DNA of 64,000 nucleotides from Burkholderiales bacterium 67-32 (GCA_001898625.1 MKUP01000010.1:1-64000), one strand, 5' to 3'. Shown: positions 25,116 to 33,869, counted from the stretch's first letter. Numbers and translations: made by a program. Notes: generated by a model not told the origin, from the sequence alone.

Positions 25116-25957
25116 TGGACGAGGCCGCGCGCATGGAACCGGCGTCCGCGCCGGGCAGGATCGACATGGCGACCGAGGGCGGTGTGCTGACGCTGACCCT
25201 GGCGCACGCGGGCAAGCTCAATGCGCTGACCGCCGCTATGTGGCGCGCGCTGGCCGCGGCGATGCGGGATGCGGCGGACCAGCCGGGCCTGCGCGCCGTC
25301 GTCATCCGGGGCGCGGGCGGCCATTTCGCGGCCGGGGCCGACATCGGCGAGTTTCCGGTGGAACGGGGTGGCCTCGCGGCGGTGCGCCGTTATCACGAGC
25401 GGATCATCGCGCCGGCGCTGCACGCGATCGACGAATCTCCGCTGCCCACGGTGGCGCTGATACAGGGGGCCTGCGTGGGCGGCGGCCTGGAGATCGCCTG
25501 CTGCTGCGACCTGCGCATCGCCGGCCGCAGCACCCGCGTGGGCGCGCCCATCGCGCGGCTGGGATTTCCCATGGCGCCGGCCGAGCTTGCCGGCCTGCTG
25601 GCCGTGGCCGGCCGCGCGGTGGCGCTGGAACTGCTGCTGGAAGGCCGTATCCTGGACGCCGCCGAGGCGCATGCCAAGGGCCTCCTGACCCGCGTGGTCG
25701 AGGATGCCGAGCTCGAGGCCGAGCTTGGGCGCACCCTGTCCCGCCTTGCCGCCGGCGCGCCGCTGGCGGCCACCCTGAACAAGCACATGGTGCGGCGACT
25801 GCAGCGGCCCGAGCCGCTGGACAAGGCCGAACTGGCGGCATTCTTTTCCTACAGCGACACCAGCGATCATCGCGAAGGCGTGGCGGCGTTCCTCGAAGGG
25901 CGCGCCCCCGTGTTCGGCGGCGACGCTTCACCTTTTCCGACCGAAGAAGATAGATGA
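25115..25957 (+). CDS. Enoyl-CoA hydratase/isomerase (crotonase) family protein
   Basis: The 280-residue protein has the crotonase oxyanion-hole segments GAGGHFAAGADIGEF and ACVGGGLEIACCCDLRIA. The ATG at 25115 overlaps the Bug stop codon (TGATG), and the end overlaps matB by four bases, so it is fully embedded in the operon. The two catalytic glutamates of true hydratases are not conserved clearly: the second region reads LGFPMAPAELAG. It may act on a malonyl- or methylmalonyl-type CoA ester. The reaction is not settled by sequence. Confidence 0.85.
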   Translation: MDEAARMEPASAPGRIDMATEGGVLTLTLAHAGKLNALTAAMWRALAAAMRDAADQPGLRAVVIRGAGGHFAAGADIGEFPVERGGLAAVRRYHERIIAPALHAIDESPLPTVALIQGACVGGGLEIACCCDLRIAGRSTRVGAPIARLGFPMAPAELAGLLAVAGRAVALELLLEGRILDAAEAHAKGLLTRVVEDAELEAELGRTLSRLAAGAPLAATLNKHMVRRLQRPEPLDKAELAAFFSYSDTSDHREGVAAFLEGRAPVFGGDASPFPTEEDR

Positions 25958-27492
25958 AAGACGAGAATCTCTATGCCCTGCTGGCCTCCGGCTTCCCCGC
26001 CGATCGCGACACGGTATGTATCGAGGCGCCGGGCGCGGGCGATTACACCTGGCGCGACGTCGAGACGCAGACGGCGCGCATGGCGAACCTGCTGCGTTCG
26101 CTGGACCTGCCCGAAGGCGCCCGCGTGGCGGTCCATGTCGAGAAATCCCCCGAGGCCTTGCTGCTGTACCTGGCCACCTTGCGCGCGGGCTATGTCTACC
26201 TGCCGTTGAACACCGCCTACCAGGAAGCCGAGATCGATTACTTCCTGGGCGACGCCGAGCCTTCGGTGGTGGTCTGCGCCGGCAAGAACCTGGAGTGGGT
26301 ACAGCGCTGCGCGCAGCGAGCCGGGACGCGCCACGTCTACACGCTGGACGACGATCGCACCGGCACGCTGCTGGATGCCGCCGCCCAGGCCTCGCCCGAG
26401 CATGCCGTGGCCGTGCGCGCCGCGGACGACCTGGCGGCCATCCTGTACACCTCGGGCACGACGGGACGCAGCAAGGGCGCCATGCTGACCCACGGCAACC
26501 TGGCCTCCAACGCCCGCGTGCTGCACGAATACTGGGGCTGGCGCGCCGACGACGTGCTGCTGCACATGCTGCCCATCTTCCACGTGCACGGGCTGTTCGT
26601 GGCCGCGCATGGCGCGCTGCTGGCCGGCGCGAAAATGATCTGGCTGCCCAAGCTGGACGTGGCCGCCGCGCTGCGTCTGCTGCCGCGCTGCACCGTCATG
26701 ATGGGCGTGCCGACCTACTACGTGCGGCTGCTGGCCGAGCCGGCCTTCGGGCGCGAGACCTGCCGCAACATGCGGCTATTCGTGTCCGGGTCGGCGCCGC
26801 TGCTGATGGAGACGTTCAACGCTTTCCGCGAACGTACCGGCCACACCATTCTCGAGCGCTACGGCATGAGCGAGACCGTCATGCTGGTCTCCAATCCCTA
26901 CGACTCCGCCCTGGGCGAACGCCTGGGCGGTACCGTGGGCCAGCCGCTGCCTGGCGTTTCGGCGCGGGTGGTGGACGATGCCGGGGCGGCGTGCCCCCCG
27001 GGCGAAATCGGCAACATCCAGGTCCAGGGCCCCAACGTGTTCAAGGGCTATTGGCGCATGCCCGAAAAGACCAAGGAGGAGTTCACCGCGGACGGCTGGT
27101 TCAAGACCGGCGACGTCGGCCGCTGGGGCGGCGAATCCGGCGGCGCCAAGGTGCCCGACGGCTATCTGTCCATTGTGGGCCGCAGCAAGGACCTCATCAT
27201 CTCGGGCGGCTTCAACGTCTACCCGAAGGAAATCGAGAGCTTCCTGGACGACATGCCGGGGGTGGAGGAAAGTGCCGTCATCGGCGTGCCGCACCCCGAC
27301 TTCGGCGAGGCGGTGATGGCCGTGGTCGTGCCCAAGCCGGGCGCTAGCCTGGACGAGGCCGCCATGATCGCCGAACTCAAGGCCAGGATCGCCAACTTCA
27401 AGGTGCCCAAGCGCATCCACGTGGTGTCCGAACTGCCCCGCAACACCATGGGCAAGGTCCAGAAGAACGTGTTGCGCCAGACCTATGCGTGA
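25954..27492 (+). CDS. matB: Malonyl-CoA synthetase / acyl-CoA ligase
   Basis: The 512-residue AMP-forming ligase has the P-loop ILYTSGTTGRSKGAMLTH (about residues 163-180), the acyl-pocket region ERYGMSETVML, and the C-terminal hinge KTGDVGRW. GRSKDLIISGGFNVYPKEIE and the catalytic lysine in PRNTMGKVQKN follow. The length and motifs fit MatB, which activates malonate with ATP and CoA. It ends the cluster, so malonate would be activated here and decarboxylated by MatA to acetyl-CoA. Confidence 0.9.
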   Translation: MKDENLYALLASGFPADRDTVCIEAPGAGDYTWRDVETQTARMANLLRSLDLPEGARVAVHVEKSPEALLLYLATLRAGYVYLPLNTAYQEAEIDYFLGDAEPSVVVCAGKNLEWVQRCAQRAGTRHVYTLDDDRTGTLLDAAAQASPEHAVAVRAADDLAAILYTSGTTGRSKGAMLTHGNLASNARVLHEYWGWRADDVLLHMLPIFHVHGLFVAAHGALLAGAKMIWLPKLDVAAALRLLPRCTVMMGVPTYYVRLLAEPAFGRETCRNMRLFVSGSAPLLMETFNAFRERTGHTILERYGMSETVMLVSNPYDSALGERLGGTVGQPLPGVSARVVDDAGAACPPGEIGNIQVQGPNVFKGYWRMPEKTKEEFTADGWFKTGDVGRWGGESGGAKVPDGYLSIVGRSKDLIISGGFNVYPKEIESFLDDMPGVEESAVIGVPHPDFGEAVMAVVVPKPGASLDEAAMIAELKARIANFKVPKRIHVVSELPRNTMGKVQKNVLRQTYA

Positions 27493-27546
27493 CCACACCG
27501 GCGCGGGGAAGGGCGCCGGGGGCGCATCGGCTACAATACCGCCCGT

Positions 27547-27879
27547 GCGCCCGTGACGAAACTGGTAGACGTAGCGGACTTCCGTAAGAGTGGAGTGCCC
27601 TGGACGAAAGTCCGGGAGTAGAACCCGTCAAATTCGGCGAACCCCTGGCACGGGAACGCCGAGCCAAGCAGGCGGCCGAAGTTGGCCGCTGGGCGTGTGT
27701 AGAGACTCGACGGCGGGGACCTAAGGCTGGCGCGGCAATCCTGCCGCGCGACGCGATGGTCAAGGCAGAGTCCAGACCCCAAACGGCATTGCCCCGTGCA
27801 ATCCGGCTGCGCGAGCAGTAGCGGGTAAGAAAATCCGCCGCCGCAAGGCGTGCCGGTTCGATTCCGGCCGGGCGCACCA
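27547..27879 (+). tRNA. tRNA-Leu (anticodon UAA), interrupted by a group I intron
   Basis: Exon 1 is 27547-27581 and exon 2 is 27830-27879; joined they make an 85-base tRNA with encoded CCA. The acceptor strands are GCGCCCG and CGGGCGC with discriminator A. The anticodon stem is GCGGA/TCCGC around a seven-base loop CTTAAAA, giving anticodon UAA. The long variable arm CGCC-GCAA-GGCG is typical of leucine tRNA, and the T-arm is GCCGG-TTCGATT-CCGGC. A TACAAT box at 27532-27537 is a plausible -10 element. Splicing is required for function unless another gene supplies this tRNA. Confidence 0.95.
27582..27829 (+). ncRNA. Group I self-splicing intron (IC3-like) in the tRNA-Leu anticodon loop
   Basis: The 248-base insertion lies exactly after U34 of the anticodon, the same site used by cyanobacterial tRNA-Leu(UAA) introns. 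P1 pairs exon ACTT (27578-27581) with GAGT (27588-27591), giving the required U-G wobble at the 5' splice site. P2 is a hairpin with a GAAA tetraloop (27599-27615). P7 pairs GACTC (27704-27708) with GAGTC (27768-27772). P8 pairs GCGCGGCA with TGCCGCGC (27730-27749). The intron ends in G27829. Blocks such as TCAAATTCGGCGAA, AACGCCGAGCCAAGC and GTGTAGAGACT match, from memory, the Azoarcus tRNA-Ile intron. No endonuclease gene fits inside. Confidence 0.93.
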
Positions 27880-27958
27880 TTTCCTCCTTCCCCATCCGGG
27901 CCGCTGCGCGGGTATGCCGCTTGCTAGGTCCCGTCGTCCTCATCCACCGGAGACGACG

Positions 27959-28396
27959 ATGAATCAAGCCAGCATGCGGAGAAATGGCAGGGGGCGATTG
28001 TTCGATCGCTTCGCGACGGCGGTCACCCGCAGCACGGGATCGCCGCCGGCATTCAGCGTGGCATGCGCGGCCATCCTGCTCTGGGCCGCACTCGGGCCTA
28101 TATTCCACTTTTCCGAAACCTGGCAACTGGTGGTCAATACCGGGACCACCATCGTGACCTTCCTGATGGTGTTCGTGATCCAGCGTACCCAGAACAAGGA
28201 CAGCGAGGCGCTGCACCTGAAACTGGACGAGTTGCTGGGGGCGCAGGCAGGCGCCAACAGCAAGCTGGTGGCGATCGAAACGATGGATGAGGACCACCTG
28301 CGCCGGCTGAGCGCGCGCTACCACGCGTTGGCGGAAAGGGTGGCGCGGGAGCGGGCGGGGCCGTCTTCCGGGCCCGGGAATGCAAATCACCGTTAA
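27959..28396 (+). CDS. Low-affinity iron permease family membrane protein
   Basis: The 145-residue protein has two likely membrane helices (residues about 32-50, FSVACAAILLWAALGPIFHF, and 55-75) and the family stretch NTGTTIVTFLMVFVIQRTQN followed by KDSEALHLKLDELL. This is the pattern of the low-affinity iron permease/DUF3309-like group (Pfam PF04120). Transport of iron by bacterial members is unproven. The ATG at 27959 follows CCGGAGACGACG. It lies just after the tRNA-Leu gene and before a diguanylate cyclase, with no obvious operon partner. Confidence 0.8.
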   Translation: MNQASMRRNGRGRLFDRFATAVTRSTGSPPAFSVACAAILLWAALGPIFHFSETWQLVVNTGTTIVTFLMVFVIQRTQNKDSEALHLKLDELLGAQAGANSKLVAIETMDEDHLRRLSARYHALAERVARERAGPSSGPGNANHR

Positions 28397-28466
28397 GACG
28401 CGTACCGCGGGCCACCCAATGGATGTATAGTCCCGGTTAATTTTTGTAACCTGTATCGTTTGGTCC

Positions 28467-30326
28467 ATGCGCTGGCTAACGTTATGGGCCACCTTGGTGG
28501 TCGCGTGTTTCGGCCTGGTATGCGCGGCCGCGCTATACGACACCCGCCAGGATGCCAGGCGAGCGGCCAGGGAAGCCACGGTGAACCTGGGCCGGGTGGT
28601 CGCCGACGGCATCGGCCGCGACATCGAGCTGGTCGACCTCTCTCTGCAATCCATGCTCAATGGCTTGCGGCTCGCCGAAGCCGAAGGCCTGGACCCTTAT
28701 CGCCGTCACCAACTGCTGTTCGGCAGCCTGCCGCAGATGCGCGGCGTGGGGACCATGGTGGTGCTGGACACCGAGGGCCGGATGCTGACCGATTCCAAGT
28801 CGGTGCAGCCGCGCGGGGTGGAGTTTTCGCAGCGCGACTATTTCCGCGTGCACAAGGAAGCTTCCGACGTCGGGTTGTTCGTGAGCCGGCCTTTCTTCTC
28901 GCGGCTGACCAATATGTGGTCCATCGCCATCAGCCGCCGCGTGGCCCGGCCCGACGGCAGCTTCGGCGGTGTGGTGGTCAGCACGCTGCGCATCTCCCAC
29001 CTGGAAAACCAGTTCCGCCAGCTGGACTTGCGCCAGAACGGCTCCATCATGCTGCTGCGCGCCGACGGCTCGGTCATGGCGCGTTTTCCGGCGGTGCAGG
29101 GCCTGCTGGGCAAGCAATTGACCGATCTCGAGCTGTTCAAGCGCTATCCGGTATCGGACACCGGCTCGTACGAGGCCGTCTCGGCAACGGACGGGGTGAT
29201 CCGGCTCTATTCCTTCACGGCAGTCGAGCCCCCGCTGCCGCTGATCGTGCTGGTGGGCATGGCCGACAGCGACATCTATGCGGCCTGGCGCAACAAGGCG
29301 TGGATCATCGCCTTGCTCACGCTGCTGCTGTGCATGGGCACCATGGTGCTGGTGTGGATGCTGCGCCGGGAGTTCGCGCTGCGGCTGGCGGCCGAGCGCA
29401 GCGCGCTGCGCAGCGAGGCCCGGTACCGGGTGCTGGCCGAGAACTCCGCCGACATCATCGCGCTGTGCCGGGCGGACGGCCTCGTCACCTATATCTCGCC
29501 GGCCATCAAGGACGTGCTGGGATGGGTGCCGGGGGACATCGAAGGGCGCAACATCGACGACTTCGTGCGGGCCGACTATGTGCCGCTGTTCTCTGGGGAC
29601 GAGCAGGCCTGGCCGCGCATGCTGACCTTCCCGGCGCGCCACCGCGACTCGTCGTGGAGCTGGCTGGAGGCCAGCGTCAAGCGGCTGCCGCCCGAGATGG
29701 GTGACGAGCGCTGCATCCTGAACATTCGCGACGTCTCGCGCCGCAAGAAGGCCGAGGAAGCCCTGGAGGCCGAGAACGCCCAGTTGTTGGCCATGGCGGC
29801 CACCGACGGCCTGACCAACCTGTCGAACCGCCGCCGCTTCGACGAGGCGCTAGAGCGCGAATGGCGCCGCGCCGCGCGCGAGGAAAGTTCGCTGGCGCTG
29901 CTGCTGATCGATGCCGACCATTTCAAGGCGCTGAACGACCACTACGGCCACCAGCATGGCGATCAGTACCTGCGCACGATCGCCCAGGTGATCCAGGCCA
30001 ACATCCGGCGCCCGGCCGACATGGCGGCGCGCTACGGCGGCGAGGAATTCGCGGTGCTGCTGCCCAAGACGGACATCGATGGCGCCTATCTGATCGCCGA
30101 GAACATCCGCAAGGCCACGCTGGACGCGCGGATTCCCCATCTGAAGAGCGAGCAGGGCGTGATGACGGTCAGCATCGGTGTCGACGCCATGGTGCCGGGC
30201 CACGCCACGGCGGCGGCGCTGCTGGTGCGCCAGGCCGATGCCGCGCTGTACGCCGCCAAGCGGCAGGGGCGCAATCGCACCTGCGTCTACGAACCGCAGC
30301 AGGGGTCGATGTCGCGTTCGGTATGA
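28467..30326 (+). CDS. Membrane sensor diguanylate cyclase (dCACHE-like, PAS, GGDEF)
   Basis: The 619-residue protein has a membrane helix at residues about 5-25, a periplasmic sensor region of about 250 residues (EFSQRDYFRVHKEASDVGLF is typical of dCACHE sensors) and a second helix near 275-297. A PAS domain (RYRVLAENSADIIALCRADG) and a C-terminal GGDEF domain follow. The active site reads RYGGEEFAVLLP near residue 522, intact, and an RxxD inhibition site (RPAD) lies five residues before it. It should make cyclic di-GMP in response to an extracellular small molecule and be product-inhibited. It stands alone. Confidence 0.93.
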   Translation: MRWLTLWATLVVACFGLVCAAALYDTRQDARRAAREATVNLGRVVADGIGRDIELVDLSLQSMLNGLRLAEAEGLDPYRRHQLLFGSLPQMRGVGTMVVLDTEGRMLTDSKSVQPRGVEFSQRDYFRVHKEASDVGLFVSRPFFSRLTNMWSIAISRRVARPDGSFGGVVVSTLRISHLENQFRQLDLRQNGSIMLLRADGSVMARFPAVQGLLGKQLTDLELFKRYPVSDTGSYEAVSATDGVIRLYSFTAVEPPLPLIVLVGMADSDIYAAWRNKAWIIALLTLLLCMGTMVLVWMLRREFALRLAAERSALRSEARYRVLAENSADIIALCRADGLVTYISPAIKDVLGWVPGDIEGRNIDDFVRADYVPLFSGDEQAWPRMLTFPARHRDSSWSWLEASVKRLPPEMGDERCILNIRDVSRRKKAEEALEAENAQLLAMAATDGLTNLSNRRRFDEALEREWRRAAREESSLALLLIDADHFKALNDHYGHQHGDQYLRTIAQVIQANIRRPADMAARYGGEEFAVLLPKTDIDGAYLIAENIRKATLDARIPHLKSEQGVMTVSIGVDAMVPGHATAAALLVRQADAALYAAKRQGRNRTCVYEPQQGSMSRSV

Positions 30327-30432
30327 ACGCCGGACACGGCGCGGCTGCACGCCCCGGGCTTGGGGTACGATAGGGCTTCTCTACAGGTACAGACCGCGCC
30401 AGGCGTTCCCCGGGGCGACAGGCGCATCATCC

Positions 30433-30885
30433 ATGGCATTCAAGGTTTTCGATCTGCAATGCGAGCACGGCCACGTCTTCGAAGGCTGGTTCAGTTCGCA
30501 CTCCGATTTCGACACGCAACGCGAACGCGGCCTGATCAGCTGCCCGCTGTGCGACAGCAAGTCCATCGACAAGAAACTGTCGGCGCCCATGCTGAACGTC
30601 TCCGGCAGCAAGGCCCCGGCCGTTCCCGCCACCCGCGAACCCGGCAACGCCCCCATGTCCCCCGACATGCAGGCCGCCATGCTCAAGCAATTGCGGGAAG
30701 TCCTGCGCCAGACCGAAAACGTCGGCGAACGCTTCGCCACCGAAGCCCGCCGCATCCACCACGGCGACGCCCCCGAACGTCCCATCCGCGGCGTGGCCAC
30801 CCAGCAGGAACGCCAGTCCCTGGCCGAAGAAGGCATAGCCGTAGCCCCCATCCCCGCCCTCTTGGACGACGACCGCCTGCAATAA
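30433..30885 (+). CDS. DUF1178 family protein
   Basis: The 150-residue protein starts MAFKVFDLQCEHGHVFEGWF and has CPLCDSKSIDKKLSAP about 40 residues on, so Cys residues near 10 and 39-42 could hold a zinc ribbon. This is the DUF1178 layout found next to housekeeping genes in beta- and alphaproteobacteria; the function is unknown. It faces efp across a hairpin-rich spacer. Confidence 0.88.
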   Translation: MAFKVFDLQCEHGHVFEGWFSSHSDFDTQRERGLISCPLCDSKSIDKKLSAPMLNVSGSKAPAVPATREPGNAPMSPDMQAAMLKQLREVLRQTENVGERFATEARRIHHGDAPERPIRGVATQQERQSLAEEGIAVAPIPALLDDDRLQ

Positions 30886-30895
30886 GGACGTTGTT

Positions 30896-31070
30896 CGTCC
30901 CGCAAAGCGGGGCGAACCTGCGTCTGCCCTGCGCCAAAAAAAGCGCAAGCCAACCAATAGACGAAACTATGGGGGAAAGGGGGCCATAGGCCCCCAAGAA
31001 AGACGAGGCGAAGTGGATCCGGCTCCGCCGGTCCACTTCGACGCCCCCTGGGGGGCGCGCGTAAGCGCGT
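30896..31070. repeat. Cluster of palindromic hairpins between convergent genes
   Basis: Five hairpins crowd into about 170 bases: GTCCCGC-AAA-GCGGGGC near 30897; GGGGGCC-ATA-GGCCCCC at 30979-30995; a two-part stem GAAGTGGA...TCCACTTC enclosing CCGGC/GCCGG at 31010-31039; CGCCCCC/GGGGGCG at 31042-31057; and a GCGC-GTAA-GCGC hairpin after it, followed by nine G residues. They sit between DUF1178 and efp, which converge, and probably end both transcripts. The mixed hairpins also resemble dispersed REP-type elements. Confidence 0.6.
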
Positions 31071-31081
31071 AGGGGGGGGGC

Positions 31082-31639
31082 TTATTTCACCCTGCTACGG
31101 TACTCGCCCGTACGGGTGTCGATCTCGATCTTGTCGCCGATTTCGCAGAACAGCGGCACCGGCAGTTCGTAGCCGGTGTTCACCTTGGCGGGCTTCATGA
31201 CCTTGCCCGAGGTGTCGCCGCGCACGGCCGGTTCGGTGTAGACGATCTCGCGCACGACGATGGTGGGCATTTCCACCGAGATCGCGCGGCCTTCGTAGAA
31301 GACCACCTCGACGGGCATGCCTTCTTCCAGGTAGTGCAGGGCATCGCCCATGCTCTCGGCTTCGACTTCGTACTGGTTGTACTCGGTGTCCATGAAGACA
31401 TACATGGGGTCGGCGAAGTACGAGTAGGTGCACTCGCGGCGCTCGAGCACCAGGATTTCGAATTTTTCGTCGGCCTTGTAGACAGATTCCGTGCCCGAAC
31501 CGGTCAGCAGGTTCTTGAGCTTCATCTTGACGACGGCGGCGTTGCGGCCGGACTTGTTGTATTCGGCCTTCAGGACGACCAGGGGATCCTTGCCGACCAT
31601 GATGACGTTGCCGACGCGCAATTCCTGAGCGATTTTCAT
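31082..31639 (-). CDS. efp: Translation elongation factor P
   Basis: The 185-residue protein is full length for EF-P. The modified loop reads YNKSGRNAA, with Arg32 at the tip. That is the EarP-type variant: the arginine is rhamnosylated instead of the lysine being beta-lysylated. EF-P binds between the P and E sites and relieves ribosome stalling at polyproline. The modifying enzyme earP lies 131 bases upstream on the same strand, so the target and its modifier are co-located. Confidence 0.97.
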   Translation of the reverse strand: MKIAQELRVGNVIMVGKDPLVVLKAEYNKSGRNAAVVKMKLKNLLTGSGTESVYKADEKFEILVLERRECTYSYFADPMYVFMDTEYNQYEVEAESMGDALHYLEEGMPVEVVFYEGRAISVEMPTIVVREIVYTEPAVRGDTSGKVMKPAKVNTGYELPVPLFCEIGDKIEIDTRTGEYRSRVK

Positions 31640-31770
31640 GCTGGAGCAACCTTAGGGGAGGGAACGCTAGTGACAGCCGGCTTGTAGCGCCGCGATGTCC
31701 AAAAGACGGCCATATGGCCTGTGCAGCCAATTAGTATAGCTCGGGACGGGGTGCCCCGGCTAGTTCCGCG

Positions 31771-32871
31771 TCAGGCGTCGTTTTCTTGCCGTGCCGCGCA
31801 GAAACCGGCCAGTTGGGTGGCCAGGTCGGGCTGGGCGGCCAGGCTGTCGCTCCAGGCGCGCGCGGCCTCGCGCCAGGGTTCGAACGCCACCGGCGACAAG
31901 GCCTCGGCCAGCAACGGCTGGAAGCGCGCCGCCCCGGCGTCGCCGTTCCAGGCGGTCTGGAGCGCCGACGCGGCTTGCGGGGCGGGGTAGCGCCGCAGCC
32001 AGGCGTGCAGCTTGTCGACATGGGCGGCCTCGGCCTGGGGGTAGATGTGCCAGACCATGGGACGGCCGGCCCACTGGGCGCGGATGAAGGAGTCCTCGCC
32101 CCGGACGAAGTTCAGGTCGGCGCTCCACAGCAGGCGGTCGTAGTCGGCCTGAGGCAGGAAGGGCGCCCGCGCGATGCGCAGGCGGCCACGCACGCCGGCG
32201 GCCAGGTAGGGGGCGACGCCGGGCGGGATGGCCAGCAGCGTGGGCATGTCGCCGTCCGCCAGCACGTCGGCCAGGGCGGAGGCCGGCGCATCGGGATAGC
32301 AGAACAGGGTGACCAGGCGTTCGCCTGCGTAGGGCTCGGGCAGGCCGGCACCGTGCAGGAAGGCGGTCCGGGCGGCCGGGTCGGCCTGGAGGGCATCGCG
32401 TTCGGCCAGCAGGCCGCGCTCGCGCAGCAGCCCGCCGGTCGCCGGCGTGAACCCGGGGAAGAAAAAGTACTTGCGCAGGCCGCCCGGTTGGGGCGAGGGC
32501 AGGGCATGGCAGTTCTCGACCCAGGCCTCGGCGCTCAGGTATTCCAGGTTGACCCAGACGGGTGGGCGCACCCGGTCCCGCATGCGCTGGACGAATTCGG
32601 CGGGCGGGTCGCAGGCGAAGGCCTCGATGACCACGTCGCCCGGTTCCAGCGGCGGCGCCGGCCGCGTCCAGCGGACGATGTCCACGCCGTCGGCGTGCTG
32701 CGCGGCCGCCTTGGGATCGACCCCGGGCGCCAGGCGCGCCATGACGGGCAGATCGTCCACCCACAGGCGCACCCGCCAGCCATGCTCCCGCGCCAGTTGG
32801 CGGGCCAGGCGCCAGCACACGCCTATGTCGCCGTAGTTGTCGATCACGCGGCAGAAGATGTCGGCGCGCAT
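31771..32871 (-). CDS. earP: EF-P arginine rhamnosyltransferase EarP
   Basis: The 366-residue glycosyltransferase has the EarP N-terminal sequence FCRVIDNYGDIGVCWRLARQ, with the aspartates that form the active site, and the C-terminal nucleotide-sugar motif NFVRGEDSFIRAQWAGRPMV. It transfers rhamnose from dTDP-rhamnose to Arg32 of EF-P. The ATG at 32871 is preferred over an upstream TTG because GGGAGG lies ten bases before it. The gene abuts the LysR stop codon and is followed by efp. Confidence 0.95.
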   Translation of the reverse strand: MRADIFCRVIDNYGDIGVCWRLARQLAREHGWRVRLWVDDLPVMARLAPGVDPKAAAQHADGVDIVRWTRPAPPLEPGDVVIEAFACDPPAEFVQRMRDRVRPPVWVNLEYLSAEAWVENCHALPSPQPGGLRKYFFFPGFTPATGGLLRERGLLAERDALQADPAARTAFLHGAGLPEPYAGERLVTLFCYPDAPASALADVLADGDMPTLLAIPPGVAPYLAAGVRGRLRIARAPFLPQADYDRLLWSADLNFVRGEDSFIRAQWAGRPMVWHIYPQAEAAHVDKLHAWLRRYPAPQAASALQTAWNGDAGAARFQPLLAEALSPVAFEPWREAARAWSDSLAAQPDLATQLAGFCAARQENDA

Positions 32872-33800
32872 CAGCGGTTTTCCTCCCAAAGGAGGGCATT
32901 ATCGCCCGTGGCCCGGCCGTCCCCGGGTAGCGTGCGGCGGGCCAGGTCCAGCCAGGCGCGCGCGGCGAACGACAGGTAGCGGCCGCGGCGCCAGGCGAAG
33001 GCCAGGTGCCACCACAGTTGCGGATCCTCCAGCGGGACCACGGCCAGCCGCGAACGGTCCAACTGGCGGCTGAACAGTTCCGGCAGCAGGGCGAGCCCCA
33101 CGCCGGCCGCCACCATGGAGGCGATGAAGTCCCATTGGCTGCTGCGGCCGGCGATCCGTGGCGTGAAGCCGGCCTGGACGCAGGCGGCGTGGACCACCTC
33201 GTTCAGCATGAAGCCCTCGCCGTAGAAGATGAAGGGTTCGGCCGCGAGCTCGTCCAGCCGGACCCGTTCGCGCCCGGCCCAGCCCGAGGAGGCGGGCACG
33301 ATCAGGCGCAGCGGGAAATTGCAGATGGGCAGGATCTCGTACTCGCTTTCGTCCGCCGGCAGCAGCATGGCGCCGATCTCCAGCGTGCCGGATTTCAGTT
33401 CGTCCTCGACCGAGCGCGAACCGCGCTCGAACAGCCGCAGTTCGATCCCCGGATAGTCCTGGTGGAAGCGGGCGAGCAGCGGGGCCAGCAGGTGGTGCGC
33501 CAGCGGCGGAGTCCCGAGGACCAGCTCGCCGCGGGCGGCCTGGCGCACGTCGGACAGTTCGGCCTGCAACTGGGCGTGCAGGGCCAGCAGTTGCCGGCCG
33601 CGTTCCAGCACGATGCGGCCGGTGTCGGTCGGTTCGATGCGCCGGCCGAATTTGCGCAGCACCGGCGCGCCCAGTTCGTCCTCCAGTTGCCGGATCATCT
33701 TGCTGACCGTGGGCTGGGTCACGAACAGCGCCCGCGCTGCCGCTGTGTAGCTCTGGCGCTGGACGACCTCGACGAAGTACCGCAGGGCACGCAAGTCCAT
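32871..33800 (-). CDS. LysR-family regulator divergent from cidAB
   Basis: The 309-residue protein has the N-terminal LysR helix-turn-helix (LRYFVEVVQRQSYTAAARA, TQPTVSKMIRQLEDEL) and a two-lobed effector domain. It is transcribed away from cidA and cidB, the usual layout for a LysR activator of CidA/LrgA-type genes such as CidR. A dyad ATTCCA-ATA-TGGAAT with the T-N11-A form lies just upstream of its start codon. Control of cidAB is inferred from position. Confidence 0.9.
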   Translation of the reverse strand: MDLRALRYFVEVVQRQSYTAAARALFVTQPTVSKMIRQLEDELGAPVLRKFGRRIEPTDTGRIVLERGRQLLALHAQLQAELSDVRQAARGELVLGTPPLAHHLLAPLLARFHQDYPGIELRLFERGSRSVEDELKSGTLEIGAMLLPADESEYEILPICNFPLRLIVPASSGWAGRERVRLDELAAEPFIFYGEGFMLNEVVHAACVQAGFTPRIAGRSSQWDFIASMVAAGVGLALLPELFSRQLDRSRLAVVPLEDPQLWWHLAFAWRRGRYLSFAARAWLDLARRTLPGDGRATGDNALLWEENR

Positions 33801-33803
33801 TGC

Positions 33804-33818
33804 ATTCCAATATGGAAT
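33804..33818. promoter_or_regulatory. LysR-type T-N11-A box
   Basis: ATTCCA and TGGAAT surround ATA, four bases before the LysR start codon. Position and form fit the autoregulatory site of a LysR protein. Confidence 0.55.
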
Positions 33819-33869
33819 TTTATGTATGGATTTTATTCATTTTCTAAATAAAAATATCTTGCCTAGAAT

